Origin: UBA1259 sp964453915
GTDB taxonomy: Bacteria > Bacillota > Clostridia > Christensenellales > Borkfalkiaceae
Assembly: GCA_964453915.1 (NCBI GenBank)
Contig: CAYVPW010000002.1
Coordinates: 1-64,000, forward strand
DNA: 64,000 bases
Reading direction: 5' to 3'
Shown: piece after piece, positions 24,802 to 34,472 of the stretch
Position numbering within the stretch: the stretch's first letter is position 1
Layout: the number at the start of each line of letters is the position of its first letter
Position numbers and translations under genes: made by a program
Notes under the pieces: generated by a model
The model's input: only the letters and a program-made list of their open reading frames with translations
Told to the model about the DNA's origin: nothing
The model's database searches: none

Positions 24802-26304
24802 ATGAATATAGGCGAACTTTTGGCGTTTATACTTTACTTTATACTTATGCTGGGAATAGGCTTTTTCTTTATGTTTAAGAAAAAATCCGATACCGAAGCA
24901 GGGTACTTTTTAGGCGATAGAAAAATGGGGCCGTTTGTCACGGCAATGTCCGCACAGGCTTCCGATATGAGCGGTTGGCTTTTAATGGGGCTTCCCGGTT
25001 CTATCTTGGCTTTGGGCTTTGGTGAAGTTTGGATTGCCGTAGGGCTTGCGATAGGCACCTACTTAAACTGGCTTTTGATTGCAGGAAGATTAAGAAAATT
25101 CTCCCAAGCAACGGGAGACGCTATAACTATTCCGCAATACCTTAACAATCGCTTTAAGGCTTCCGGAAAAACACTACAAGTGGTTTCCGCAACGATTTTT
25201 TTGATTTGCTTTACCATTTACGTTGCAAGCGGATTTAAAGCCGGCGCTGCGCTATTCTCTACCGTTTTAGGCATAGAAAGTTCGGCATTATCAATGGCAA
25301 TATTCGGCGTGATAATGCTTGCATATACTTTTATGGGCGGATTTAACGCCGTTTGTTGGACGGACTTTTTCCAAGCGCTTTTAATGTTGGGCGCAATAAT
25401 ATTTGTTCCCGTGTTTATTTGTTTTCACGGTATAGACGGAAGCGGTACGATAGATTTTTCTTCTATCACCGCAAGCAACCCCAACTTTTTTAATCTTTTG
25501 CCTAGCGGCAAGTTAGACTGGGAAAGCATAAGCACTATTCTATCCGGTCTTGCTTGGGGCTTAGGATATATGGGCATGCCCCACATTATAGTAAGGTTTA
25601 TGTCCATAAAATCTAGCAAGATGATAAAGACTTCTAGAAGAGTTGCTTCCGTTTGGGTGGTGATTACCCTTTTAATGGCAGTATTTATCGCTATGGTTGG
25701 AAAGGTGGTTTTCCCCGAACTTGCAGCCAACAACGAGCAAGAAATGGTATTTATAAAAATGGTAAGAATAGTTTTCCCTGCGTTTATATCCGGAATATTC
25801 TTATCCGCTATTCTGGCGGCGGCAATGAGCACGGCAGACAGTCAACTTTTGGTCGCTTCCAGTGCGTTTACCTGCGATATTTATAAGCCCATAATAAATA
25901 AAAAAGCCACGGAAAAACAAACTCTCTGGATGGGAAGACTTGTGGTTATAATTATTTCCGTTGTAGCCTACGTGATAGCGATAATCCCGGGTTCTGGAAA
26001 TATTATGGACCTTGTAGATAACGCTTGGGCAGGCTTCGGTGCCGCTTTCGGCCCGGTTATAATACTTTCTCTTTACTGGAAAAAGTTCTCTTATAAAGGC
26101 GCAATAGCAGGTATGATAGCCGGCGGACTTACCGTTGTGTTATGGATTATCTTCTTGTCCGAACCCACTGGTTTATACGAACTTTTCCCCGGTTTTATAG
26201 TGGGAATGGCAGCTTGCATAATAGGCACAAAACTAGATAAAAAAGACAATTCCGCTGCGGAAAAAACGTTTGAAAGCGCAATGAATTTCGTAGAAGAAGA
26301 ATAA
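24802..26304 (+). CDS. putP: Sodium/proline symporter
   Basis: 500 residues, about 13 transmembrane helices of the sodium:solute symporter family (LeuT fold). Landmarks: SAQASDMSGWLLMGLPG (TM2, Na+ site), GGFNAVCWTDFFQALLM, and AAAMSTADSQLLVASSAFTCDIYKP (TM8, Na+ ligands Ser/Thr). This matches PutP rather than pantothenate or glucose SSS members. RBS AAGGAGATTTAC. Likely used for proline uptake as carbon source or osmolyte; putA and the proC/proA genes are not nearby, but a ProB-like kinase is at 51151-51975. Confidence 0.93.
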   Translation: MNIGELLAFILYFILMLGIGFFFMFKKKSDTEAGYFLGDRKMGPFVTAMSAQASDMSGWLLMGLPGSILALGFGEVWIAVGLAIGTYLNWLLIAGRLRKFSQATGDAITIPQYLNNRFKASGKTLQVVSATIFLICFTIYVASGFKAGAALFSTVLGIESSALSMAIFGVIMLAYTFMGGFNAVCWTDFFQALLMLGAIIFVPVFICFHGIDGSGTIDFSSITASNPNFFNLLPSGKLDWESISTILSGLAWGLGYMGMPHIIVRFMSIKSSKMIKTSRRVASVWVVITLLMAVFIAMVGKVVFPELAANNEQEMVFIKMVRIVFPAFISGIFLSAILAAAMSTADSQLLVASSAFTCDIYKPIINKKATEKQTLWMGRLVVIIISVVAYVIAIIPGSGNIMDLVDNAWAGFGAAFGPVIILSLYWKKFSYKGAIAGMIAGGLTVVLWIIFLSEPTGLYELFPGFIVGMAACIIGTKLDKKDNSAAEKTFESAMNFVEEE

Positions 26305-26323
26305 TTTTAAAAAACAAAAACGT

Positions 26324-26358
26324 TAAAAAGCGATGTGTAATCCCGCACCGCTTTTTTA
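26324..26358. terminator. Terminator between putP and NlpC/P60 gene
   Basis: Stem AAAAAGCG..GTG / CGC..CGCTTTTT followed by TTTTATTA, in the 54-bp gap between convergent genes. Confidence 0.65.
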
Positions 26359-27210
26359 TTACGCAACTCTCCTAGCCGTTATATAATAACTCCACCTTAA
26401 AGAAGACACGGGTTCTATCACGGCGTAATCGCTTGCGGTATGTAAAATATAATTGTCGCCTAAATATATACCCACGTGCCCTATTTTTTCTATGCCGGTT
26501 TTATTTATTCTGGATTGATTTGTAAAAAACATCAAATCCCCGCGAGATAAATCTTTTTTCTCTACCATAACGCCGTTAAGAGATTGCTTTCTGCTTGTAA
26601 TATCCAAAACGATTCCGTTAGAAGCGTAAAATGCGTATAACGTAAGAGAAGAACAGTCGAATTCTCCCTTTTTAAAATCCCCGTTAAGCTTACCGTTTCC
26701 CCAATGGTATCTTTGTGCACCCCAAACGTAAGGATAACCTAAAAGAGTGCTTGCAACGTCTATCGCTTTTTCAACATTGTTATTAGCAACTTTTATTTCT
26801 ATCTCTTCGCAATAATCGGCGTATACGTACGCCGTTTTTTCTTTATAAGTTGTAATATAGTAATTTCCGCTTTTTCCTTTTATTAAAACGGCGTCTTTTT
26901 TATCTAAATAACCAAGCGTAGAACCGTTTTGTCCAGCTGTGCTTCTTACCCTTAAAGAATTAACTTTTGATACGGCGTATTTTTTATATGCCGTTGTTTC
27001 TTCTGTTCCGTCGTTTTTCTTGTCTTCTTCTTTTTTATTATCATTGCCATCGTTGTTATTATCACCTTCTTCTTCGCTTGCATCTATGTCCGGCAAGGGT
27101 AAAACCTCCGCAGCGGGCGGTATCACGGGCGATTCGATTGTATTTTCCGCCGTACAGCCGGAAAACAAAAGAACTAAAACCAAAAATAAATATAACGTTT
27201 TCTTTTTCAT
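26359..27210 (-). CDS. Lipoprotein NlpC/P60 peptidase with SH3 domain
   Basis: 283 residues. The signal peptide ends in lipobox LFSGC (Cys19). An acidic D/N/E/K linker (about 40-75) is followed by a bacterial SH3 domain (VNSLRVRSTAGQNGSTLGYL, about 85-145) and an NlpC/P60 domain. The latter has the catalytic Cys in EFDCSSLTLY (about 186), the His in GHVGIYLG (about 245), and a third polar residue after it. Likely a cell-envelope gamma-D-Glu-diaminopimelate or muropeptide endopeptidase anchored to the membrane. Confidence 0.93.
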   Translation of the reverse strand: MKKKTLYLFLVLVLLFSGCTAENTIESPVIPPAAEVLPLPDIDASEEEGDNNNDGNDNKKEEDKKNDGTEETTAYKKYAVSKVNSLRVRSTAGQNGSTLGYLDKKDAVLIKGKSGNYYITTYKEKTAYVYADYCEEIEIKVANNNVEKAIDVASTLLGYPYVWGAQRYHWGNGKLNGDFKKGEFDCSSLTLYAFYASNGIVLDITSRKQSLNGVMVEKKDLSRGDLMFFTNQSRINKTGIEKIGHVGIYLGDNYILHTASDYAVIEPVSSLRWSYYITARRVA

Positions 27211-27354
27211 ACTTCGATTTTATCCGAGTACTATACGTAAAGTCAATAGGAGTTTTTTGGAAAAAAGTAAAAGAAAAACGCAGCCGAAAAAAATTATATT
27301 CGACTGCGATAATTATCCTTGAGGATTTTTATTCTCCACAAGGATTTTTCATTT

Positions 27355-27885
27355 TTATTCTTGCGGTATATTCACCGCGCCTATCAGTTTATAAACTATT
27401 CTTATGTCTTGCACGCGTTTACCGTCTATCCTCTCAGGCTTACCGACGTATATCTTATCTATAAAACTGTTTAAGATTTCAGACGTTAATTCGGTTATAT
27501 CCGTATATCTTTTTACTATACTTACAAACTTTGTAACACCCTTTTCTGTTTCTTCCGATTCCGCCAAGTTGTTTCTCAACAATATTTGTTTTTGTTTTAA
27601 TTCCGCTTGTTCGGTTTCGTAGTTTTTCGCAAGAAGTTCGAATCGTTCCACAGGTATTACGCCTCGCACCTTTTCCTCATAGAGTGTTACGATAATTTTC
27701 TCTATTTCAGAAAGCCTACACTCTATCCTTTTCAGTTCGTTTTTTGCCGACGCTTGCAGTTTTACGCTTTCGCGAGCAGAACATTTCATATAATCTTCCA
27801 CAAACTCTTTTTTTGCTTTTTCAATAATAATATGTTTTTCATTTGTTTTCTCATTTACGTTATAAGGATTCTTTTGTTTTATCAT
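27355..27885 (-). pseudogene. 5'-truncated large serine recombinase (C-terminal coiled coil and DUF4368 region)
   Basis: 176 residues that correspond only to the C-terminal part of a Tn4451/TndX-type site-specific recombinase: a long coiled coil (ARESVKLQASAKNELKRI to LLRNNLAES) and a DUF4368-like end (TELTSEILNSFIDKIYVG..IRIVYKL). The resolvase catalytic domain with its serine and the zinc-ribbon part are missing, and upstream DNA is a different broken gene. It cannot be an active recombinase. Read as scar tissue of an old mobile element. Confidence 0.75.
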
Positions 27886-27894
27886 TACAACAAG

Positions 27895-28554
27895 TTAAAC
27901 ATATTTATTCAACTTTACAAGGCTTGCTGATATTTCTTGCTCTCGACGTTCTTTTAATTTCTCGATTTCTTCTTTGGTTAAAGACAGTTGTTTTACGGTT
28001 TCAATAAATCCGTTAAAGTGGTCCTCATTTAAGAAAGATAGGTCCGAATATTCTGCAACCTTTTGCCCCATACCAAAATTGCTTTTTGCAACATAATATA
28101 CGCCTATTGAATGAATAAGCTCGTTATTCTCATTCTTATAACCCGTCACGCCTATAGCAATAACTTCAGTATAACCTGTATAATGCAAAATAGCGTTTGC
28201 GTAATGTACTGCACCGTTTACAGCATACGCTTTAATATTTGTATAATCAGGTTGACCATTTGCCGTTTTGTTCGCAACGTTGCCTTCCGCGTCTAACTTA
28301 ATTAGCTTATCCTTATATCCTTTGTACTCAATTAAAACAGGATAATACTTTCCATCTTTAGAGCGCAATAAAAGTTTGGCGTCAGGTCTATTTCCGCCTT
28401 TTCTACCACTCTTTGAATAATAATCATTAAGTGCTAGGTCAATTTCCGTATTCAAAGATTCTTATTCTAATTTATAATCTAATTTATATGATTTTAACCA
28501 ACCATTTACCAAGTCTGCGATGTTTGGTTCAACAGATTGTATATTTTTAGCCAT
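27895..28554 (-). pseudogene. Broken type IIG/class I restriction-modification gene (N-terminal nuclease part)
   Basis: The natural start is ATG 28554 with RBS AGGAG. After 30 codons (MAKNIQSVEPNIADLVNGWL..) an in-frame TAA at 28462-28464 interrupts. The frame then continues as LNTEIDLALNDYYSKSG.. to 27895. The surviving part resembles the PD-(D/E)XK-like N-terminus of fused nuclease-methyltransferases: PDAKLLLRS..YYPVLIEYKGY carries the D...ExK pattern, followed by AVNGAVHYANAILHYTGY. It stops at LVKLNKY, before where the N6-adenine methylase domain would begin. So there is both a nonsense codon and a 3' deletion, abutting the recombinase scar. Confidence 0.75.
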
Positions 28555-28588
28555 TTTAATTTTCTCCTATTGTATCAATTACACCACA

Positions 28589-28617
28589 TTAAATATGACA
28601 AAATTCGTCATATTTAA
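28589..28617. promoter_or_regulatory. Perfect dyad upstream of the broken R-M gene
   Basis: Eleven-bp arms TTAAATATGAC / GTCATATTTAA separated by 7 bp. There is no T tract, so it looks like a regulator site rather than a terminator. The ATATGAC half-site also occurs in the operator at 35870-35890. Confidence 0.5.
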
Positions 28618-28627
28618 GAAAATTTTA

Positions 28628-29881
28628 TTAAAAATTTAATACTTTCTCGGGATTCATTAAAAAGTCTTGTAAAGACAACATCAATATCCCTTGTTCGTTA
28701 TAACCACTCATAATCGACTGATTTACGATAATTATTTTTCTAAACGCGTCATTTATCGAAAGCAAGGACGCTTGCTCTTGCACCATCTTCTCTTCCGAAG
28801 GAATACTATAAGCCGATTGAATATAATATCTACGATTTCCAAGGTTTACAACAAAATCAACTTCAAGTTTCTTTCTTACAAATACTCCGTTTTCTTTTCC
28901 AACGTTCTCTACAACTCCGACGTCAACGGAATACCCACGCAAGCGCAATTCGTTATAAATAACGTTCTCCATAATATGCGTATATTCTTGTTGACGGAAA
29001 GAAAGCCTTGCGTTTCTAAGCCCTAAGTCCACAAAATAGTATTTTGCAGGTGTATTTATATATTTTTTCCCTTTTATATCATACCGAACTGCCCTTTCTA
29101 TCAAAAAGGCGTCCTGTAAATAATTGAGATAACTTGAAATTGTATTTGCGGATAATTTAACGTTTTTCGTACTTGCAAAGGTATTTGATAGTTTTAACGG
29201 ATTGGTAAGTGAACCGATAGCTGACGCTAATATGTCCGTTAATTCGTTAATCTCTACATTGCCACGCAAATTGTTTCGATTGATAATATCCGCCAAGTAG
29301 GTCGTATCAAATAAACTAGTTAAATACTTCGCTTTATCTGCCACTGTTTCCATGGAAAGGCATAACGGCATACCGCCGTAGTTGCAGTACATAATCCAAG
29401 CCTTATCGAAATCGCCACCGTAAACGGAATAAAATTCTGAAAAATTTAACGGATAAACTCTTATTTCATCTCCACGTCCACGAAACTCGGTTATGATATC
29501 ACTTGATAAAAACTTTGAGTTACTACCCGTAACGTAAATATCCGCATTAGCAATATGCATAAATCCGTTTATTACGCTTTCAAATTCAGGAACAAGTTGT
29601 ATTTCGTCAAGTAAAATATAATAATCCTCGTTGTCAACAATTTGACTCTTCATGTAATTATACAATTCATCGGGATTTTGCAATTTTCTGTTTCCAAAAT
29701 CATCTAAAGCAATAGAAATTATATGGTCTTCCATAATTCCAGTTTCAAGCAAATGGTCGCGAAATAACTTAAACAATAAATACGATTTACCACAACGTCT
29801 TATCCCCGTAACGATTTTAACCATACCGTTTTTCTTATGTTGGATTAATTTTTTTAGATAAAAGTCTCTTTTAATTTCCAT
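28628..29881 (-). CDS. AAA_14/DUF4143 ATPase
   Basis: 417 residues. Walker A is GIRRCGKS (residues 26-33), Walker B is YYILLDEIQ (about 91-99), and TGSNSKFLSS forms the sensor region. The C-terminal DUF4143 domain (about 200-400) has nuclease-like features (ENVIYNELRLRGYSVDVGV, LEVDFVV). Such ATPases are common in archaea and gut bacteria, often in accessory regions; the role is unproven, with ideas ranging from DNA repair to toxin-like or defence function. The upstream 228 bp carries two hairpins and no gene. Confidence 0.88.
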   Translation of the reverse strand: MEIKRDFYLKKLIQHKKNGMVKIVTGIRRCGKSYLLFKLFRDHLLETGIMEDHIISIALDDFGNRKLQNPDELYNYMKSQIVDNEDYYILLDEIQLVPEFESVINGFMHIANADIYVTGSNSKFLSSDIITEFRGRGDEIRVYPLNFSEFYSVYGGDFDKAWIMYCNYGGMPLCLSMETVADKAKYLTSLFDTTYLADIINRNNLRGNVEINELTDILASAIGSLTNPLKLSNTFASTKNVKLSANTISSYLNYLQDAFLIERAVRYDIKGKKYINTPAKYYFVDLGLRNARLSFRQQEYTHIMENVIYNELRLRGYSVDVGVVENVGKENGVFVRKKLEVDFVVNLGNRRYYIQSAYSIPSEEKMVQEQASLLSINDAFRKIIIVNQSIMSGYNEQGILMLSLQDFLMNPEKVLNF

Positions 29882-29950
29882 ATAAAAATCCCCTAATATT
29901 ATTTGCCTATAATATTATAACCTAAATTAGAACAAAAGTCAATCTGCCTA

Positions 29951-29986
29951 TTTAGAATTTTTGCAAATAACTGCAAAAATTCTAAA
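29951..29986. repeat. Perfect 15-bp inverted repeat
   Basis: TTTAGAATTTTTGCA and its exact complement with a 6-bp loop (29966-29971), upstream of the AAA_14 gene. No T run follows, so it may be a regulatory dyad or an mRNA hairpin. Confidence 0.6.
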
Positions 29987-30002
29987 CGCCGACTTTTTAA
30001 AA

Positions 30003-30042
30003 ATATAAATCGACCACACTAATGTAGCCGATTTTTACGAAT
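30003..30042 (-). terminator. Probable terminator after NhaC gene
   Basis: Imperfect stem AAATCGgct.. / ..gtCGATTT with flanking AT runs, 70 bp downstream of the antiporter stop. Confidence 0.45.
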
Positions 30043-30109
30043 TTGTTGTTTGATTAAAATTTTATTTATCCCTAAGGATATTTACCTTGCGTTAAGTTTA
30101 TTTTTGTTT

Positions 30110-31696
30110 TTATTCCGCTTTATCGCTTTTTTCGATAACCATAAGCGTTTTTTTATCTATTTTTGCATTCAAGTACTTTATTAAAAGCACCGCACCTGCA
30201 AACAGTGCAAGCGCAACCACCCAAGTAATTACACCGCAAAGCACGCTTCCCAATTCTACACACGCACCGCCCACCAAATAAGAAACGGCGGCAATTGCAG
30301 CGACTAAACTTGCATACGGAAGTTGCGTGTTTACGTGCTCTACGTGATTACATTGCGCACCCGCTGAAGCGAGAATGGTGGTATCGGATATGGGTGAAAC
30401 GTGGTCGCCGAAAACCGCACCGCCGAGCGTTGCCGAAACGGTGAGAATAACAAGCGTTCCGCTTCCGCCAAGCAAGGCAACCGCTATGGGCACAAGTACC
30501 CCGAAAGTTCCCCAAGAAGTTCCCGTAGCAAACGCAATAGCACCCGCTATTACAAAGAAAATAAAAGGGAATAAAAACGTGGGGAAAGAACTGTTTGCAA
30601 GGTTGTTTTGCACAAACGCCCTTGCATCTAGATATCCGCCCTTAGCGCCCATTATTCCTGATATAGACCAAGCAAACGTAAGGATAAATATTGCGGGAAC
30701 CATAGCCTTAAATCCGTCCACAAAACTACCCGTTATTTCCTTAAAAGATACAACCCTAGTAGCCATATAATATATAGAAATCAATATCAAAGCAAAGGTA
30801 GAACCTATCGCCAAAGACATTCCGGCATCACAATTAGAAAACGCTTCTATAACGTTAGACGATTGCGGCACGTAAGTTATTGCGATGCCGTCGTAAAAAT
30901 AGCCCGTATAAATCATTCCGCCCACGCAACACAATATAAGCGTTATTACGGGCAAAAGCAAATCCCTTACCTTTCCTTTGGGGTTTGCAACAATCTCTTG
31001 ATCTGCAACGAAGTCGTTAGCGGCTCCGCCAAAAACGTCCCCCGTTTGCTCGGCTATACGCTCGTGCTTTCTCATTCTTCCGAAATCGAATTTAAATATG
31101 CAAAGTGCAAAAACCATTATTATGGTAAGCAATGCATAAACGTTAAACGGAATAGTGCTTATAAACACCATAAGCCCGTCGCCTTCTAACTCTCCGGCAA
31201 CTGCGGCAGCCCAACTTGATATGGGCGCTATAATACAAACGGGAGCGGCTGTCGCGTCTATTATATAAGACAGTTTAGATCTGGAAATCTTAAATCTATC
31301 CGTCACCGGACGCATTACGGAACCGACCGTTAAACAGTTAAAATAGTCGTCCACGAAAATCAAGCACCCAAGCCCTGCGGTTGCCGCAAGCGCACCACCC
31401 TTGCTTTTTATCTTTTTGCCTGCCCACGTGCCGTATGCTTTTGCTCCACCGGACTTTTGCATTAAAACTACCAAAATTCCCAAAACAACTAAAAACACTA
31501 TAATGGGAACGTTATCGCCCACCTTTTCACTCATAACCTTAAACACGGTAAACATTGCGTTTAGCGGATCACCGGCAGTGTAAATCATTGCACCGACAAA
31601 AATACCTAAAAACAACGATACGTAAACCTGTTTTGTAATAAGTGCCAAAACAATTGCAATTATTGCAGGCAAAAACGCCCAAAACGTACCTTCCAT
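30110..31696 (-). CDS. NhaC-family Na+/H+ antiporter
   Basis: 528 residues, about 12 membrane spans. It starts with the family's typical MEGTFWAFLPAIIAIVLAL and contains FVDDYFNCLTVGSVMRPVTD (about 110-130) and FGDHVSPISDTTILASAGA (about 425-443), conserved in NhaC/tetracycline-resistance-leader-like antiporters. Likely Na+ extrusion, or exchange of an amino acid/amine pair, as some NhaC members do. RBS TAGGAGAAAAGTT. A degraded sequence resembling its first codons occurs near 35500-35530. Confidence 0.9.
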   Translation of the reverse strand: MEGTFWAFLPAIIAIVLALITKQVYVSLFLGIFVGAMIYTAGDPLNAMFTVFKVMSEKVGDNVPIIVFLVVLGILVVLMQKSGGAKAYGTWAGKKIKSKGGALAATAGLGCLIFVDDYFNCLTVGSVMRPVTDRFKISRSKLSYIIDATAAPVCIIAPISSWAAAVAGELEGDGLMVFISTIPFNVYALLTIIMVFALCIFKFDFGRMRKHERIAEQTGDVFGGAANDFVADQEIVANPKGKVRDLLLPVITLILCCVGGMIYTGYFYDGIAITYVPQSSNVIEAFSNCDAGMSLAIGSTFALILISIYYMATRVVSFKEITGSFVDGFKAMVPAIFILTFAWSISGIMGAKGGYLDARAFVQNNLANSSFPTFLFPFIFFVIAGAIAFATGTSWGTFGVLVPIAVALLGGSGTLVILTVSATLGGAVFGDHVSPISDTTILASAGAQCNHVEHVNTQLPYASLVAAIAAVSYLVGGACVELGSVLCGVITWVVALALFAGAVLLIKYLNAKIDKKTLMVIEKSDKAE

Positions 31697-31741
31697 AAAA
31701 CTTTTCTCCTAAGTAAAATAGTATAAAATACACTTGTGCTT

Positions 31742-31791
31742 TTAATGTTTTAATACCATAAAACATTAACACGGATATATGCTTTTGTCAA
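31742..31791 (-). promoter_or_regulatory. NhaC promoter with overlapping dyad
   Basis: Minus-strand TTGACA (31786-31791), 17-bp spacer, TAATGT (31763-31768). The -10 is embedded in a perfect dyad TTAATGTTTTA / TAAAACATTAA (31742-31752, 31759-31769), a good position for a repressor. Confidence 0.6.
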
Positions 31792-31828
31792 TACCCGTAT
31801 TAAATACTTTTTATTGGGTACGATAAAA

Positions 31829-31868
31829 AAGAACATATTCTGTTTAAGAACACGCTCTTTTTTTATAT
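31829..31868 (-). terminator. Terminator after acyl-CoA synthetase gene
   Basis: Stem AAAAAGAGCGTGTTCT / AGAATATGTTCTTTTT with G-T pairs and a following T run. Confidence 0.65.
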
Positions 31869-31902
31869 TTACAATTATTAACCCTAACTTTTTAGCCAAA
31901 AA

Positions 31903-34170
31903 TTAAAGTTTGTTTCTTTGTATTTTGCCGCTTATCGTTTTAGGCAACTCGTCACGGAAAACAACCACTCTAGGATATTTATAAGGCGCAGTATGGTCTT
32001 TTACATACTTTTGTATCTCTTTCTTTAATTCTTCCGTGGGTTCTTTGCCCTTTACTAAAACTATGCTTGCCTTTACAACTTGTCCACGAACGGGATCGGG
32101 AACGGCGGACACACCGCACTCTAAAACGTATGGCAATTCCATTATTACGCTTTCTATTTCAAACGGCCCTATTCTGTATCCGGAAGATTTTATAACGTCG
32201 TCTACCCTGCCAACGTACCAATAATATCCGTCTTCGTCCTTCCAAGCAGTATCGCCGGTATGATATAATCCGTCGTGCCAAGCGTCCTTTGTTTTTTCTT
32301 CGTCTCGGTAATATCCCTTAAACAATCCGCAAGGCACTTCCTTTTCCGTATGAATTACAATCTCTCCTACTTCGCCTGCAGCAACGGGATTCCCGTCCGC
32401 ATCAACTATATCCACGTCGAACTGAGGAGAAGCCTTGCCCATTGCGCCTACTTTGGGCGTTGTTCCGTAAAGGTTTGCTATTGCCAAAGTAGTTTCCGTT
32501 TGACCGAAACCTTCCATTATTTCTAAGCCTGTAGCCGCCTTAAACTGGTTAAATACTTCGGGATTAAGCGCTTCACCCGCTGTCGTCATATGATGTATAG
32601 AAGAAAGGTCGAATTTAGACAAATCTCCTCTTATCAACATTCTAAGCATAGTGGGCGGAGCACAGAAAGTAGTTATGTTATACTTTGCAAACATAGGAAG
32701 TATATCGTTTTCGTCAAATTTATCAAAATCGTAAACGAAAACCGCTCCTTCGCAAAGCCATTGTCCGTAAAGTTTACCCCATAAAGATTTACCCCAACCG
32801 GTATCGGATATTGTTAAGTGCAAACCGTCTCTTTCGCAACAATGCCAATACTTTGCAGTGACGTAGTGTCCCAAAGCATAGGTGTGCTTATGTGCCGCCA
32901 TTTTGGGATTGCCCGTAGTTCCAGAAGTAAAGAACATTAAAGCGGTATCGTTTCCGCAAGAAGAATCTTCCGTACGCTCGAACTTACCGGAGAAAATACG
33001 GTATTCCTTGTCGAAATCTCTCCAACCTTCTTTTGCTCCGCCAACCATTATTAGGTTTTCTACTTGCGGGCACTTTGCCGCAGCGCTTTGTGCAAATTCA
33101 AACGTATCTCCGTCCGCCGTGCACACAATCGCCTTAACGCCTGCGGAATTATATCTGTACTCAAAATCGTGTTCTTTAAGTTGATTAGTTGCAGGTATAG
33201 CAACCGCACCCAATTTATGAAGGGCTACCATACAAAACCAGAATTGATAATGGCGCTTTAAAACAAGCATTACCTTGTCGCCCTTTTTGATGCCTAAAGA
33301 AGTAAAGTAGTTTGCAACTCTGTTAGATTCTCTCTTTATATCCTTAAAGGTAAAGCGACGTTCTTTTTTATGCTTGTCTAAATGCAACATAGCAAGCTTG
33401 TCCGGATATTTATCCGCAATTCCGTCTACTATATCAAAGCCAAAGTTAAACGTGTCTGTGTTTTTAAATTTTATGCTTTCTAAAACACCGTTTTCGGTTT
33501 CTTTTGTTTCTATAAACTTTTCGCATACAAGCTTTTGAGATTTTTTAGCCGACATAACGCTTTTTCTAACGATAGTTTCTTCGGTATGGTCTCCGGACAT
33601 AACTACCGCGCAAAAAACGCAATCTTTTCCGTCCACGGCAATCATTCCGTGCGGCGTGGAAGAATTGTAATATATGCTGTCGCCTTCGCCTAAAATCTCG
33701 CTGTGTTCACCTACTTGAACCTTTAACTTTCCGCTTAAAACCAAGTCGAATTCTTGCCCGGAGTGGGTTGCTAGTTGAATGGGCTTATTTTGTTGAGAAG
33801 CCGAATATTCGTACTTAACCCAATAAGGTTCTGCAAGTTTATCCTTAAATTTAGGCGCAAGATTTGCAATGTCTATTCCGTCTTCTTTAGCCGTTCCTTG
33901 CCCTTGCCCTTTTCTGGTGACGGTATAACTAGAAAGTTTTGCCGAACTACCTTCTAAAAGATCTGTCATATCGACGCCTAACGCCAAAGCGCATTTATGC
34001 AAAAACGAAAAGGGAATATCGGTCTCGCCGCCTTCGTATGCAAGATAAAGACTTTCGTCTACGTCAGTTTTTTCAGCCATTTGAGCAACTGAAAAGTCCA
34101 TAATTTCTCTAAGTTCCCTAATTCTCGAAGCTATCTCCGAAAGTCTGCTTAAAGTGTTGTTTGTGTTCAC
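31903..34170 (-). CDS. HTH-cupin-acyl-CoA synthetase fusion (medium-chain/ACSM type)
   Basis: 755 residues from GTG 34170, which sits 9 bp after GGGAGG; an in-frame TTG at 34176 is too close. Three parts: an XRE helix-turn-helix (about 10-65), a cupin (about 105-185; THSGQEFDLVLSGKLKV), and an adenylate-forming ligase (about 230-755). The ligase has TSGTTGNPK (P loop), the MACS-like SDTGWGKSLWGKLYGQW, GFGQTE, YHTGD, GRVDDVIKSSGYR and the C-terminal catalytic lysine in TISGKIQR. It should form acyl-AMP then acyl-CoA from a medium or branched carboxylic acid. HTH-cupin is a regulator layout (as in PuuR), so the enzyme may also bind DNA or sense a ligand. Controlled by a T-box leader. Confidence 0.9.
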   Translation of the reverse strand: MNTNNTLSRLSEIASRIRELREIMDFSVAQMAEKTDVDESLYLAYEGGETDIPFSFLHKCALALGVDMTDLLEGSSAKLSSYTVTRKGQGQGTAKEDGIDIANLAPKFKDKLAEPYWVKYEYSASQQNKPIQLATHSGQEFDLVLSGKLKVQVGEHSEILGEGDSIYYNSSTPHGMIAVDGKDCVFCAVVMSGDHTEETIVRKSVMSAKKSQKLVCEKFIETKETENGVLESIKFKNTDTFNFGFDIVDGIADKYPDKLAMLHLDKHKKERRFTFKDIKRESNRVANYFTSLGIKKGDKVMLVLKRHYQFWFCMVALHKLGAVAIPATNQLKEHDFEYRYNSAGVKAIVCTADGDTFEFAQSAAAKCPQVENLIMVGGAKEGWRDFDKEYRIFSGKFERTEDSSCGNDTALMFFTSGTTGNPKMAAHKHTYALGHYVTAKYWHCCERDGLHLTISDTGWGKSLWGKLYGQWLCEGAVFVYDFDKFDENDILPMFAKYNITTFCAPPTMLRMLIRGDLSKFDLSSIHHMTTAGEALNPEVFNQFKAATGLEIMEGFGQTETTLAIANLYGTTPKVGAMGKASPQFDVDIVDADGNPVAAGEVGEIVIHTEKEVPCGLFKGYYRDEEKTKDAWHDGLYHTGDTAWKDEDGYYWYVGRVDDVIKSSGYRIGPFEIESVIMELPYVLECGVSAVPDPVRGQVVKASIVLVKGKEPTEELKKEIQKYVKDHTAPYKYPRVVVFRDELPKTISGKIQRNKL

Positions 34171-34176
34171 GACCAA

Positions 34177-34466
34177 ATACCTCCCGATAAATTTTAAATA
34201 AAAAAAATCGTCTCAAATCTTTGAGACGAATGTTTACAACACACGCGGTACCACTCAAATTGCAGTTATACTGCCACTCAGAGTCCATCAACTCTTATGC
34301 CTTTACGCAGCAATCACGGGAAACGCCTACTAAGCAAAACCGTTGGGGTTTCCGGCTCGGAAGCGATGGGATATTCTACTTCTTTTTATCGGGATTGCAC
34401 CATCCCCGACTCTCTTTGAAACTTCTATAGAATCCGTCTTCGTCGTAGCCTTTAATCTATTAAGTT
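34177..34466 (-). ncRNA. T-box riboswitch leader
   Basis: About 290 nt of untranslated leader. The diagnostic T-box sequence AGTGGTACCGCG is at 34244-34255. A terminator TCGTCTCAAA / TTTGAGACGA with T8 (34199-34229) lies before the ribosome site. Stem I runs from about 34354 to 34452: paired GGCT/AGCC base, AGAGAG internal loop, GATGGTGCAA distal loop, then an AGTA loop-E motif (34377-34380) followed by GAATATCCC (34368-34376). The specifier is probably ATC (Ile, 34370-34372); TAT cannot be excluded without a fold. Uncharged tRNA would stabilise the antiterminator and switch on the acyl-CoA synthetase gene. Confidence 0.92.
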
Positions 34467-34472
34467 AAGCAG

